64,000 nt of DNA from Kurthia populi (lineage in GTDB: Bacteria > Bacillota > Bacilli > Bacillales_A > Planococcaceae), in the NCBI RefSeq assembly GCF_042686175.1, contig NZ_JBHUOR010000138.1, positions 4,036 through 68,035 of the forward strand. The letters run 5' to 3'. Of the stretch, positions 36,330 through 44,399 are shown piece after piece. Position numbers and translations under genes: made by a program. The notes under the pieces are model-generated. The model did no database searches and was not told the DNA's origin. It was given only the letters and a program-made list of their open reading frames with translations. Positions within the stretch are counted from its first letter, which is position 1, and the number at the start of each line of letters is the position of its first letter.

Positions 36330-37172
36330 ATGTCAGAGATAACATGGGTCAAACTCAAAACAGATATGTTTGAGAATGACAAAATTAAGCTTATTGAAGC
36401 TTTGCCGGCAGCCGATACAATCATCGTTATTTGGGTGAAGTTAATCGCTGCTGCAGGTAAGGCCAATCAAAATGGATTTATCATGCTAACAGAAAATATA
36501 CCAATGAACGCCGAAGAAATGGCGACCATTTTCAACCGCGATATTAATACGGTCCGCCTAGCGCTACAAACGTTCCAACGCTACGGAATGATTGAGTTGG
36601 ACGGCGATGCAATGCGCATTAAAAATTGGGAAATCCATCAGAATATTGATGGAATGGACCGAGTAAGATTACAAAATCGTGAGCGGAAAAGAAGGCAACG
36701 TGAGAAAGAAAAACTAATTAAATTGGGTCCCGTTCCGTCACGTGACAGTCACGCAACAGATATAGATAAAGAATTAGATATAGATAAAGATAAAGAAAAA
36801 GAAAGATATAAAGAAAAGAAAGATATTGTGCCGGACAAGTCCGACACGATACCTTATCAATCTATTCTCGCGTATTTAAATCAACAGGCTCAAACATCTT
36901 ATCGAGCCACTTCAAAAGCCACACAGCAATTAATCAAAGCTCGTTTTAACGAAGGCTTTACAGAACAGGATTTTTATAAAGTCATCGATAACAAAGTGTC
37001 TACGTGGTTAAACAATGAGTTTGCTAAATATTTACGACCACAAACTTTATTCGGTACAAAATTCGAAGGCTATTTAAACGAAAGGGTGAAAGGCAATGAA
37101 AACATTCGAGGAAGTAATGGTAGCGCTACAGGAGAAAGCGCACCAAGTCTCCGAGGATTCTGCTCAAATTGA
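36330..37172 (+). CDS. Phage replisome organiser (DnaD-like) initiator
   Basis: 280 residues. The N-terminal winged-helix domain (TWVKLKTDMFENDKIKLIEALPAADTIIVIW...) is the phage replisome-organiser type. A highly charged linker coded by 36759-36830 (DIDKELDIDKDKEKERYKEKKD) follows, then a DnaD-like C-terminal part ending WLNNEFAKYLRPQTLFGTKFEGYLNE. It should bind the phage origin and recruit the helicase loader, whose gene overlaps its end. Confidence 0.93.
   Translation: MSEITWVKLKTDMFENDKIKLIEALPAADTIIVIWVKLIAAAGKANQNGFIMLTENIPMNAEEMATIFNRDINTVRLALQTFQRYGMIELDGDAMRIKNWEIHQNIDGMDRVRLQNRERKRRQREKEKLIKLGPVPSRDSHATDIDKELDIDKDKEKERYKEKKDIVPDKSDTIPYQSILAYLNQQAQTSYRATSKATQQLIKARFNEGFTEQDFYKVIDNKVSTWLNNEFAKYLRPQTLFGTKFEGYLNERVKGNENIRGSNGSATGESAPSLRGFCSN
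36755..36832 (+). other. Candidate phage replication origin within the initiator gene
   Basis: Repetitive, strongly purine and A/T-rich block with AGATATAGATAAAGA-like units, coding the charged linker. In many Gram-positive phages the origin lies inside the replisome-organiser gene at such repeats. Inference by analogy only. Confidence 0.35.
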
Positions 37173-37998
37173 GTATAAGTGCAACGTTTGCAAAGACGAA
37201 GGTGGCTGGATTGAAGAATGTGAGCCAGTTACGTTTTATTCAACAATCGAAAAAGATGCAGATGGCAAAGCTGTCCTAGATGAATTTAACAAGCCAGTTT
37301 ATAAACGTCAGCCAATGAAAAATGAAAATTGGGTTTCATGTAGTTGCCAGCAGCAAAAGCAAATTGAACGTCTTATCGCTAATTCACAAATTACAAGTGA
37401 ATTTCAAAAGAAAGGCTTTAAAAACTTTGATATAGAAGGCCATGCACCAATTATTAGCAAAATGCGAAATGAAGCGCTGAAATACTATAACAACTTTGCT
37501 GAAATTCGTAATGAAATGGAAAACAGCATTGCACTTGTAGGTCAAGTTGGCTCTGGTAAAACGCATTTACTTTCTGCTATTGCAAATGGTCTCTTACAAC
37601 AAAATATTTCGGTAATGTACTTTCCGTTCGCAGAAGTGATGGAAAAGATGCGCGAAAATGAATTTGCGTTAAAAGATAAGATTATTCATCAGGCGCAGCA
37701 AGCAGATGTATGGTTTTTAGATGATCTATTCAAGCCAGTAACAAAAATGGTAAATGGTAAAACGACAAAAGTTCCGCGTGCCAGTGAGTGGGCGCAAGAA
37801 CGAATGTACGAAATCATTAACTATCGCTACCTCAACAAAAAGTCGATTTTATTATCTTGCGAATTGGACTTTGAAATGTTGCTACAAATTAACGATGCGA
37901 TTGGCTCACGCTTATTTGAAATGTGTAGCAGCTACTTAGTGACGATAGCAGAAGATCCATTTTTAAATCATCGTTTGCGTAAGGTGTATCATGCATAA
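37096..37998 (+). CDS. DnaC/DnaI-like helicase loader ATPase
   Basis: 300 residues. An N-terminal zinc-like pair CNVC...CSC (about 29-32 and 78-80) precedes an AAA+ domain with Walker A GQVGSGKTHLL and Walker B VWFLDDLF. It loads the host replicative helicase at the phage origin. Starts 77 bases within the replisome-organiser gene in another frame, with AAAGGG upstream. Confidence 0.93.
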   Translation: MKTFEEVMVALQEKAHQVSEDSAQIEYKCNVCKDEGGWIEECEPVTFYSTIEKDADGKAVLDEFNKPVYKRQPMKNENWVSCSCQQQKQIERLIANSQITSEFQKKGFKNFDIEGHAPIISKMRNEALKYYNNFAEIRNEMENSIALVGQVGSGKTHLLSAIANGLLQQNISVMYFPFAEVMEKMRENEFALKDKIIHQAQQADVWFLDDLFKPVTKMVNGKTTKVPRASEWAQERMYEIINYRYLNKKSILLSCELDFEMLLQINDAIGSRLFEMCSSYLVTIAEDPFLNHRLRKVYHA

Positions 37999-38158
37999 GC
38001 CATTAAGACAAATTGTTAGAGCCAGTACACGTTATGCGCTACAGCTGAAAGTGAAAGACAGAGAGCAGCGAGGTTGGCTCCAAATAGGCGAAATGAAGTG
38101 TGAAGGCTTTTATTACGGAGCCTTTGCGGTGTTAATGGAATTTCAACGGGGCAGGTGA
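37991..38158 (+). CDS. Small phage protein, 55 residues
   Basis: Starts at ATG 37991, overlapping the loader gene by eight bases, and reads MHKPLRQIVRASTRYALQLK... ending MEFQRGR. Basic at the N-terminus, with a hydrophobic YYGAFAVLMEF end. Overlaps at both ends with neighbours, typical of densely packed early genes. Unknown function. Confidence 0.6.
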   Translation: MHKPLRQIVRASTRYALQLKVKDREQRGWLQIGEMKCEGFYYGAFAVLMEFQRGR

Positions 38159-38523
38159 TTTTTGTGGAGACAGGTGAATACGCATTGTATAAGGGCGAGG
38201 CGTTATTGGCCATCGGTACGCTAGAGGAAATCGCTGCTGAAAGAGGTGTAAAGCCGCGCACCATTTACAACTACTCTATGCCAGGGCATATTGCGCGTAT
38301 GGAGGAACAGAAAGCGTCAGTATCGCATAAATTGCATGCTAAACGTGTAAAACGGGGCGTATACAAGGTTTTTGACGATAATAGGCTAATTGGTGAGGGA
38401 AACCTCAAACAGCTCGTACAGCAGACAGGAATTGATGTTGAGAAGCTAAAAAATTTATTTTACGGAGAGCCGCCGAAGATTCGCAAGAAAAATTATCAAG
38501 TGGCGGTTCGATTGGAGGGATAG
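38155..38523 (+). CDS. Phage protein with two copies of a helix-turn-helix-like unit
   Basis: 122 residues if GTG 38155 is used; GTG 38164 is an alternative with GGGGCAGGTGAT upstream. The halves are alike: YALYKGEALLAIGTLEEIAAERGV and YKVFDDNRLIGEGNLKQLVQQTGI, each a two-strand plus helix-turn-helix pattern. The halves probably arose by internal duplication and may bind DNA. Role unknown. Confidence 0.65.
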   Translation: MIFVETGEYALYKGEALLAIGTLEEIAAERGVKPRTIYNYSMPGHIARMEEQKASVSHKLHAKRVKRGVYKVFDDNRLIGEGNLKQLVQQTGIDVEKLKNLFYGEPPKIRKKNYQVAVRLEG

Positions 38524-38526
38524 GGA

Positions 38527-38805
38527 ATGGATGAATTACAGGAACAAAAAACGATGCTAGAAGTGCTTATCGAATTTGCGAATGCACGAGAAGAGCTGAA
38601 TGAACAACAAAAAGAGTTACTGGTAAAGATTTATAAATGCAAGCGTGGCCAAATTTTACGTAAAGGTAAAACGGAACGTATTTTATATGGTGCAGATCAT
38701 ATGTTCATCGCATACATGACCAAGCGTTCAAAAAGAAAAGTAACAGCTTTGAATATTCCAGAGTTTTTAAAGTGGGCTGAAAAAGCTGAATTTGTGGAGG
38801 AATAA
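38527..38805 (+). CDS. Hypothetical phage protein, 92 residues
   Basis: Charged helical N-terminal half, then GKTERILYGADHMFIAYMTKRSKRK and a helix ending KWAEKAEFVEE. Good spacing from the preceding gene and GGAGGGATAGGG upstream. No family recognised. Confidence 0.6.
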   Translation: MDELQEQKTMLEVLIEFANAREELNEQQKELLVKIYKCKRGQILRKGKTERILYGADHMFIAYMTKRSKRKVTALNIPEFLKWAEKAEFVEE

Positions 38806-38808
38806 TAA

Positions 38809-39090
38809 ATGCAGCAGCTATCCATATTTTCGGTGCTACAACAAATTACAGATATTGAGCTGATTATGCGTAACATTGAGAAATTACAAATTGGTGATTC
38901 AATCATTACAGTCACTTGTGATATTGAACGAAATGAAAAAATGCTTACAGTTCGCGCCAAAGAATTTGAGGAAACATTTAAAACGGGAGCAGCAGCGTTA
39001 ATGTATATCAAAAATTATTTCGAAAATGGACCAGAATATATAAAAAGGCATCAAACAATAAAGTCTGATGCCAGGTCTAAGAAGTGGTAG
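38809..39090 (+). CDS. Hypothetical phage protein, 93 residues
   Basis: Preceded by GGAGGAAT. N-terminal helix, then strands (SIITVTCDIERNEKMLTVRA), then a helix and a basic tail. The stop lies in the hairpin at 39079-39102. No family recognised. Confidence 0.6.
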   Translation: MQQLSIFSVLQQITDIELIMRNIEKLQIGDSIITVTCDIERNEKMLTVRAKEFEETFKTGAAALMYIKNYFENGPEYIKRHQTIKSDARSKKW

Positions 39091-39106
39091 CCGCCACTTC
39101 TTTTGT
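39077..39106 (+). terminator. Weak terminator in the early operon
   Basis: AAGAAGTGG-TAGCCG-CCACTTCTTTTG, short T-run. Confidence 0.6.
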
Positions 39107-39156
39107 GCGTTACTATGCTATATACCCACAACTATTATAGCATAGGGGAAGAAAAT

Positions 39157-39354
39157 GTGAGACTAAAAGAAGTACAATTAGATAGTGCAAATAACCTAAA
39201 GTTGGATATAATGGAGCTACCACCAACATGTGTGATTGTCATCAGTGATGGCAAAGCAAAGTTAAGTGAATTGCCAGCTTTTGCGGAGACCAATATTGTG
39301 ACACATGGAGGAAAGGTGAAAAGAATCAGATGGAATGAGGGAGAAGAATTTTGA
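39157..39354 (+). CDS. XtrA/YqaO-like phage protein
   Basis: 65 residues from GTG 39157 (AGGGGAAG upstream; the ATG two bases earlier is followed at once by a stop). LDIMELPPTCVIVISDGKAKLSELPAFAETNIVTHGGKVKRI is the pattern of XtrA of PBSX and YqaO of skin. In PBSX the xtrA gene is next to the late sigma-like regulator, as here except for one inserted gene. Function unknown. Confidence 0.8.
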   Translation: MRLKEVQLDSANNLKLDIMELPPTCVIVISDGKAKLSELPAFAETNIVTHGGKVKRIRWNEGEEF

Positions 39355-40142
39355 ATGTAGAAGAATGGATTGCAGTTGTAGGTGCAGTTGCAACTATAGG
39401 TACAGCAATAGTAACTTTTAGAAATGTGAAATTAGTTAAGAAAAATTTGGATTTACAAAAAGCTGAGTGGGAAATGGAAAGAAAACCTTATCTATTATTA
39501 GATACTACACCGATAGAATTTTCTCTAATTGAGGATGAAATTAGTGAGCCTCATAAAGAAATTGTAGTGAATAACCAAGAACTTGATTTTTATGAAGGAG
39601 CATTAGCATCTTTTCAAGAATTATCTTTCCCTATAATTAATATTCATAAAGGTATAGCGAAAGATATCGAAGTAATTGCAACAACAAGAAATGTTGAAAA
39701 CTATATTGGCGTGGAAATTAACGGCTTTGCCTATGTAGAGTATGATGAATCATCAATCAAGAAGATTAAAAATGAAAATGGTGATGATTTTTTACTATAC
39801 ACATTTGAATATGATGATGAAAAACACGAAAATTACTTAGATATTACAAAAAAAGAAGAAATTTTATTTATGGATTTTAATAATAAAAAACATGTAGTTT
39901 CTTTACCAAGTAGCTATCTTTATTTTTTATATCTTCATTGCGTAGGGATGTTTAGAGGAAATGAAAATTTTGTTGCACCTATATTGGATGTTAATATTAA
40001 GTGCAATGACATTAATAATAAAGAATATAGTTATAAGTATACAGTCACAATGAAAAGTTGGCAGGTAGGCAAAGATTTAGATGGTGAAGAATCCTTAAGT
40101 ATAAGACCTATACTAGAAGTTAAACAGATTCAAGAGAAATAA
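39351..40142 (+). CDS. Membrane-anchored protein of unknown function inserted between xtrA-like and sigma-like genes
   Basis: 263 residues from TTG 39351, overlapping the xtrA-like stop by four bases. One transmembrane helix (about 6-24) and a short coil precede a strand-rich acidic domain (about 45-255). The gene is visibly more AT-rich than neighbours. The position breaks the usual xtrA-regulator pair, so it may be cargo. No family recognised. Confidence 0.65.
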   Translation: MNVEEWIAVVGAVATIGTAIVTFRNVKLVKKNLDLQKAEWEMERKPYLLLDTTPIEFSLIEDEISEPHKEIVVNNQELDFYEGALASFQELSFPIINIHKGIAKDIEVIATTRNVENYIGVEINGFAYVEYDESSIKKIKNENGDDFLLYTFEYDDEKHENYLDITKKEEILFMDFNNKKHVVSLPSSYLYFLYLHCVGMFRGNENFVAPILDVNIKCNDINNKEYSYKYTVTMKSWQVGKDLDGEESLSIRPILEVKQIQEK

Positions 40143-40167
40143 TAGTACGGAATATCCCACCAGCCCT

Positions 40168-40226
40168 CTGGAGGATAACAAATGTTAGTAGCAAAACGCT
40201 GCTTTCATTTGTTGTCCTCTTTTTTA
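40168..40226 (+). terminator. Terminator before the sigma-like gene
   Basis: Arms GAGGATAACAAATG (40171-40184) and CATTTGTTGTCCTC (40206-40219) with a 21-base loop, then TTTTTTAT. Confidence 0.75.
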
Positions 40227-40249
40227 TTTGTCCAAAAGGAGATGACAGA

Positions 40250-40774
40250 ATGAATTTGTTAATCGAATACAAAATGACGTTAAAAGAAACGCAGCAGCTA
40301 CTGCAACAAACGCAGATTAAGTTAGGGAATACAGAAAATGAAGAGCAACAAAATCTTTTAAAAGGTGAAATGGTTACAATTCGTAGTTGGATTAGCAATT
40401 TGAAGTATGCGATTGAGTGGATGACAACATGTCGACAACCGGGTACAACGCGTGGTGTAGAGAATCGTGCAGGGTATGAGCGAGAGGTTAGTGTAGATCC
40501 GTCGATTCTTCAGCAAGTAATTGAAGATGGCACTTTAGTGTTTGAGCATGAATCAACAGAGCAAGAAGTGGAACGAGAGCAGCATAAGGAACGCATTGTG
40601 AAAATGATATTGAAGGTACTCAACAAAAAGGAACGTGCTGTATTTGTATTGGCAGCCAATCAATATACACATCGAGAAATTGCGCAAACATTAAATATGA
40701 ATCGTTCAACTGTACAGAAAGCTTTGGCGCGCTGTAAGGAAAAAATACAAGCAGAAGGTTGGGTAATGCTATGA
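40250..40774 (+). CDS. Phage sigma-70-like positive control factor (Xpf-like)
   Basis: 174 residues. A C-terminal sigma region-4 helix-turn-helix, VLNKKERAVFVLAANQYTHREIAQTLNMNRSTVQKALARCKEKI, lies behind an N-terminal helical part. Proteins of this kind (PBSX Xpf and similar) turn on late gene transcription. Its position just before the packaging genes fits. ATG 40250 has GGAG upstream. Confidence 0.88.
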   Translation: MNLLIEYKMTLKETQQLLQQTQIKLGNTENEEQQNLLKGEMVTIRSWISNLKYAIEWMTTCRQPGTTRGVENRAGYEREVSVDPSILQQVIEDGTLVFEHESTEQEVEREQHKERIVKMILKVLNKKERAVFVLAANQYTHREIAQTLNMNRSTVQKALARCKEKIQAEGWVML

Positions 40775-41334
40775 GATTTGTACAGCCAATTAAAGATAAA
40801 GAGCAGTTACAAGAGTTCGCGGATTATTTATACGCTAAGAATGAGCGCGACTATATTATGTTTATGCTTGGTGTGAACCTTGGATTACGTGTTTCAGATA
40901 TTCTGCCATTGAGAGTAAGAGATGTGCGTAATAAAGATAGTGTGAAAGTATTTGAGGAAAAGACCGGTAAGTTTAATCAAGTAGTCATTAATTATGAATT
41001 AAAAAAAGCATTGGAGCATTATATTAAAGGGATGAAAGACAATGAGTATTTGATAAAGAGTCGAAAGCGTACTAAGACTGGTAAGCAGCAGCCAATAGAT
41101 CGTGTGCAAGCATATCGTATATTGAAGCAAGCAGCGAAAGCAATTGGTTATACAGGCGACATTGGAACGCATTCATTACGCAAGACATTCGGCTATCGCT
41201 TTTATCAAAAGTCTAATCAAGATGTGGGTGCACTGATGCGTATCTTTAACCATGATGACCAGACGATTACATTACGATATATAGGGATTGAACAAGAGCA
41301 AGTAGATAATATCATTATGCATCTACATAAATAA
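40771..41334 (+). CDS. Second tyrosine recombinase, catalytic-domain type
   Basis: 187 residues from ATG 40771, overlapping the sigma-like stop (ATGA). The catalytic set is present: Arg in GLRVSDILPL, His and Arg in THSLRKTFGYR, His in IFNHDDQ and Tyr in TLRYIGIE. It has only a short core-binding domain and no arm-binding domain, unlike the integrase. Found at this place in several Bacillus-group phages; a role in resolving genome multimers or late regulation is possible but not shown. Confidence 0.88.
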   Translation: MRFVQPIKDKEQLQEFADYLYAKNERDYIMFMLGVNLGLRVSDILPLRVRDVRNKDSVKVFEEKTGKFNQVVINYELKKALEHYIKGMKDNEYLIKSRKRTKTGKQQPIDRVQAYRILKQAAKAIGYTGDIGTHSLRKTFGYRFYQKSNQDVGALMRIFNHDDQTITLRYIGIEQEQVDNIIMHLHK

Positions 41335-41669
41335 AAGTATTGAGTGCGGTTCGTTGTTGATATAACAGCAACCGTTATCTTTTGTGCTTATTCTAATACA
41401 ACATAACGAGGGTGCTTGTTACATTCAAATAAAACTTTTTTTAGGAATGTTGATACATCAAGGTTTGTAGCCATGTTAGTGAATACAACACTCTGCTAGA
41501 TATGTTACATTCACGCGGTATAGGTATGCAAGAACACGTATATAGTGAAAGGAGCAATCCTTTCGACTAGAATTTTCTCCCTAATTAAACGGCTATTAAG
41601 TATGTTAGCAAGGCTTAGTAGCTGTTTTGTATTGATGAATAATGAACAAACATATAAAGGATGGTGCGT
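41335..41669. other. Non-coding gap before packaging genes
   Basis: About 330 bases without a supported gene. It contains an imperfect hairpin AAACGGCTA...TAGCTGTTT (41587-41627) and an AAAGGAGCAATCC stretch that could be a ribosome binding site, but no matching open frame. It probably holds the late promoter. Confidence 0.35.
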
Positions 41670-41990
41670 ATGCTAGAGCATACACATGAAGCTAAGAAGC
41701 TATATAAGAGTGCGGCATGGCGTAAGTGTCGTGCAGCATACATCGTACAGGTGCATGGCTTATGCGAACGCTGCAAAGAGCCGGGAAAGATTGTGCATCA
41801 CAAGGTACACATCAACAGCAGCAACATACATGACCCAGAGATTACGTTGAACCATATGAACTTAGAGTATTTATGCCAAACGTGTCACAACCAAGAGCAC
41901 CATGAGAAATATAGTCCGGTGCGTCAGGGCGTGGCATTTGATGAGCTAGGAAACTTGATTAGGGTAGGTGAGTCTGATGGAACTCGATAG
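41670..41990 (+). CDS. Phage HNH endonuclease
   Basis: 106 residues from ATG 41670, better placed relative to AAAGG than the ATG at 41661. The HNH fold is clear: CERCKEPGKIVHHKVHINSSNIHDPEITLNHMNLEYLCQTCHNQEHHEK, with two CxxC zinc knuckles, the HH metal motif and the closing N/H residues. HNH nucleases beside the terminase are needed for specific cleavage in cos-type HK97-like phages. Confidence 0.95.
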   Translation: MLEHTHEAKKLYKSAAWRKCRAAYIVQVHGLCERCKEPGKIVHHKVHINSSNIHDPEITLNHMNLEYLCQTCHNQEHHEKYSPVRQGVAFDELGNLIRVGESDGTR

Positions 41991-42213
41991 TCTACAAAGC
42001 GCAATAATGGCCAGCTTATTAGTCGCATCGTTGCCAGAGTTGGAGAAGCAATGGGGATTGACGCAGCAGCAGGTGTGCTATCTGCATAATTGTTTTGACA
42101 AGATCCAAGATGAATTTTCACCGAAACAAATGCGTGAAGCGACAATTTCTTTATCTAAAAAAGTATTTACTAAATTTATTGAGGATTTTTCTAACGAGGA
42201 AGCCCCCCTATAA
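41977..42213 (+). CDS. Hypothetical phage protein before small terminase
   Basis: 78 residues from ATG 41977 (AGGGTAGGTGAG upstream), overlapping the HNH gene by 14 bases; GTG 41968 is an alternative. Helical, with PELEKQWGLTQQQVCYLHNCFDKIQDEF. No family recognised. Confidence 0.6.
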   Translation: MELDSLQSAIMASLLVASLPELEKQWGLTQQQVCYLHNCFDKIQDEFSPKQMREATISLSKKVFTKFIEDFSNEEAPL

Positions 42214-42246
42214 ATGATTAAAAAGCCCGTAAACATGGGACCGAGA

Positions 42247-42293
42247 GGGGAGGCTCACGTGATACATAGGTTTCGCGCGTGACCCCCCTCCCC
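42247..42293. other. GC-rich dyad, candidate cos site
   Basis: GGGGAGG-C-TCACG (42247-42259) faces CGTGA-CCCC-CCTCCCC (42278-42293) across 18 bases, in the gap before the small terminase gene. It stands out in AT-rich DNA. HNH, P27 small terminase and position favour a packaging site. Confidence 0.5.
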
Positions 42294-42311
42294 AAGAAAG
42301 AAGGTGATTTT

Positions 42312-42680
42312 GTGCCGAAGAAAAAAGAATTAACAAAAGCAGAACGAATTATCAAAGAGGAACGTCGATTGAAGCGGAATTATAAGGATATTCAAAAAGA
42401 TAAATTAGCAGTAGCGGATGGTCTTATTCGACGTGCTGCTTTTATGAGAGCGAGCCTTGAAGATATGGAAGTAGATTTGGATGCCAATGGTTTTGTAGAA
42501 ATGTTTAGGCAAGGTGATCAAGAGCCATATGAAAGAGAGCGTCCCGTTGCTCGCCAGTATCAGCAAATGAACAAAAACTATCAATCTATCATTAAGCAGC
42601 TCACAGACTTGCTTCCAAAAGAAGTGGCGAAGAAAGCTGAAAGTGATGGCTTTGATGATTTTGTGAATCGACGTGCTTAA
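42312..42680 (+). CDS. terS: Phage terminase small subunit, P27 family
   Basis: 122 residues from GTG 42312 (AAGAAGGTGATT upstream). Basic N-terminus (PKKKELTKAERIIKEERRLKRNYKDI), then helices typical of P27-type TerS (LIRRAAFMRASLEDMEVDLDANGFVEMFRQGDQEPYERERPVARQYQQMNKNYQSIIKQLTDLLP region). It recognises the packaging site and regulates the motor. Overlaps terL by eight bases. Confidence 0.88.
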   Translation: MPKKKELTKAERIIKEERRLKRNYKDIQKDKLAVADGLIRRAAFMRASLEDMEVDLDANGFVEMFRQGDQEPYERERPVARQYQQMNKNYQSIIKQLTDLLPKEVAKKAESDGFDDFVNRRA

Positions 42681-44361
42681 ACGTTATCCAGTTGCTTATA
42701 ACCCTATTATTGATTACTACAACAAAATCGAAACGGGCGAGATTGTTGCAGGGACAAAGGTTAAGCAAATTTATAAACACTTAGTACAAAAAATTTATGA
42801 GCCAATTGGTGAGTTTGAGTACCGAGCTGAACGAGCAAACCATGCCATTGAGTTTATTGAAAACTTCTGTAAGCACAGTAAAGGTAAATGGGGAGGTCGG
42901 CCAATTGAACTTGAACTATGGCAACAAGCTTTTATTGCGGCTTCTTTTGGGTTTGTTCATAAAATCGATGGAACGAGGCAGTACCGAGAAGTATTGTTAG
43001 TCGTTGCTCGTAAAAATGGCAAGTCAACTATTGCATCTGGGTTAGGGTTGTATTTACAAACAGCTGATGGTGAACCGGGCGCAGAAGTTTATGCTGTGGC
43101 TACTAAGAAGGACCAAGCAAAGTTAGTTTGGGCTGATGCTAAACGAATGGTAAATAAATCTCCAGCGCTTAGAAAACGAATTAAGCCGTTAGTTTCAGAA
43201 TTGAGAGCAGATTTTAATGATTCCACTTTTAAACCGCTTGGCTCCGATAGTGAAACACTTGATGGCTTGAACGTTCATGGCGCGTTGATGGATGAAATTC
43301 ACGCTTGGAAAGATAAAAATTTGTATGACGTTATCGTCGATGGTACTTCAGCGAGAGAGCAGCCACTTATTTTTATGATTACAACGGCTGGCACCATTCG
43401 AGAATCTGTTTATGATATGAAATACGATGAAGCAGTTATGCTGTTGAATGGTTTAGCAGATCCAGACGGTTATAAGGATGAACGTTTCTTACCAATCATT
43501 TATGAATTGGATAAGCGTGAAGAATGGATGGACGAGAACGCCTGGCAAAAAGCGAATCCCGGCCTTGATACGATTAAACGTCGCGATACGCTGCGTACTA
43601 AAGTCAATAAAGCAAAGTCTAATCCAATGCTAGTAAAGAATCTTGTCACGAAAGACTTTAACGTACCTGAAACGACAAGCGAAGCGTGGCTAACATTTGA
43701 GGAACTCAATAATACAGCTATGTTTGATGTACAGCAGTTGAAGCCTAAATACGGCATCGGCGGTACAGACTTATCGAAGACGACAGATTTAACTGCCGCT
43801 AAAGTTATTTTTATGGTGAAAGGTGATCCGCACATTTATGTGAATCAAATGTATTGGTTACCAGAGGAATTGCTTGAGGCGAGAGCAAAAGAAGACCGTA
43901 TTCCATATGATTTATGGCATGAGCGCGGTTTGTTGCGCGTTACACCTGGCAATAAAGTACATCCAAAGTTTGTGACGCAATGGTATTTAGAGCAACGTAA
44001 TGAGCATGGCATTTATTTACCTTGGATTGGCTATGATGCATGGTCAGCAGAATATTGGGTGGAAGATATGAAAGGTCATTTTGGCTCTGAGGCAATGATT
44101 CCTGTTCACCAAGGGAAAAAGACCTTATCAGGACCGATGTACAACCTGAAAGCCGATTTAAAAGCCAATACGATCGTTTACAACAACAATCCGATAGATA
44201 AATGGTGTTTGTCGAATACAGCTATCGAAATGGATAAGAATTTAAATATCCAACCGACGAAGACAAAGAATCAACGTCGACGTATTGACGGTACCGCAGC
44301 GCTATTAAATGCTTATACGATTTTGCAAGATAAAAACGCTGAGTATTTGCAGATGATTTAA
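42673..44361 (+). CDS. terL: Phage terminase large subunit
   Basis: 562 residues from GTG 42673. ATPase with Walker-A-like VVARKNGKST and Walker B ALMDEIHAW, then the nuclease domain with Asp in GIGGTDLSKTTDL and later GYDAWSAEYW. This is the HK97-type large terminase partnered with P27 small subunits. It drives DNA into proheads and cuts the concatemer. The next rightward gene is the portal, 1.45 kb away because of the cassette. Confidence 0.96.
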   Translation: MLKRYPVAYNPIIDYYNKIETGEIVAGTKVKQIYKHLVQKIYEPIGEFEYRAERANHAIEFIENFCKHSKGKWGGRPIELELWQQAFIAASFGFVHKIDGTRQYREVLLVVARKNGKSTIASGLGLYLQTADGEPGAEVYAVATKKDQAKLVWADAKRMVNKSPALRKRIKPLVSELRADFNDSTFKPLGSDSETLDGLNVHGALMDEIHAWKDKNLYDVIVDGTSAREQPLIFMITTAGTIRESVYDMKYDEAVMLLNGLADPDGYKDERFLPIIYELDKREEWMDENAWQKANPGLDTIKRRDTLRTKVNKAKSNPMLVKNLVTKDFNVPETTSEAWLTFEELNNTAMFDVQQLKPKYGIGGTDLSKTTDLTAAKVIFMVKGDPHIYVNQMYWLPEELLEARAKEDRIPYDLWHERGLLRVTPGNKVHPKFVTQWYLEQRNEHGIYLPWIGYDAWSAEYWVEDMKGHFGSEAMIPVHQGKKTLSGPMYNLKADLKANTIVYNNNPIDKWCLSNTAIEMDKNLNIQPTKTKNQRRRIDGTAALLNAYTILQDKNAEYLQMI

Positions 44362-44394
44362 AAAAGCCGTACAGCAATAATCTGTACGGCTTAA
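44362..44394 (-). terminator. Directional terminator of the minus-strand cassette
   Basis: Perfect 11-base stem AAGCCGTACAG / CTGTACGGCTT with a seven-base loop. On the minus strand it is followed by TTTTTT; on the plus strand it runs into AAAG. So it stops the cassette transcript before terL but should let late rightward transcription through. Confidence 0.85.
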
Positions 44395-44399
44395 AGAAA

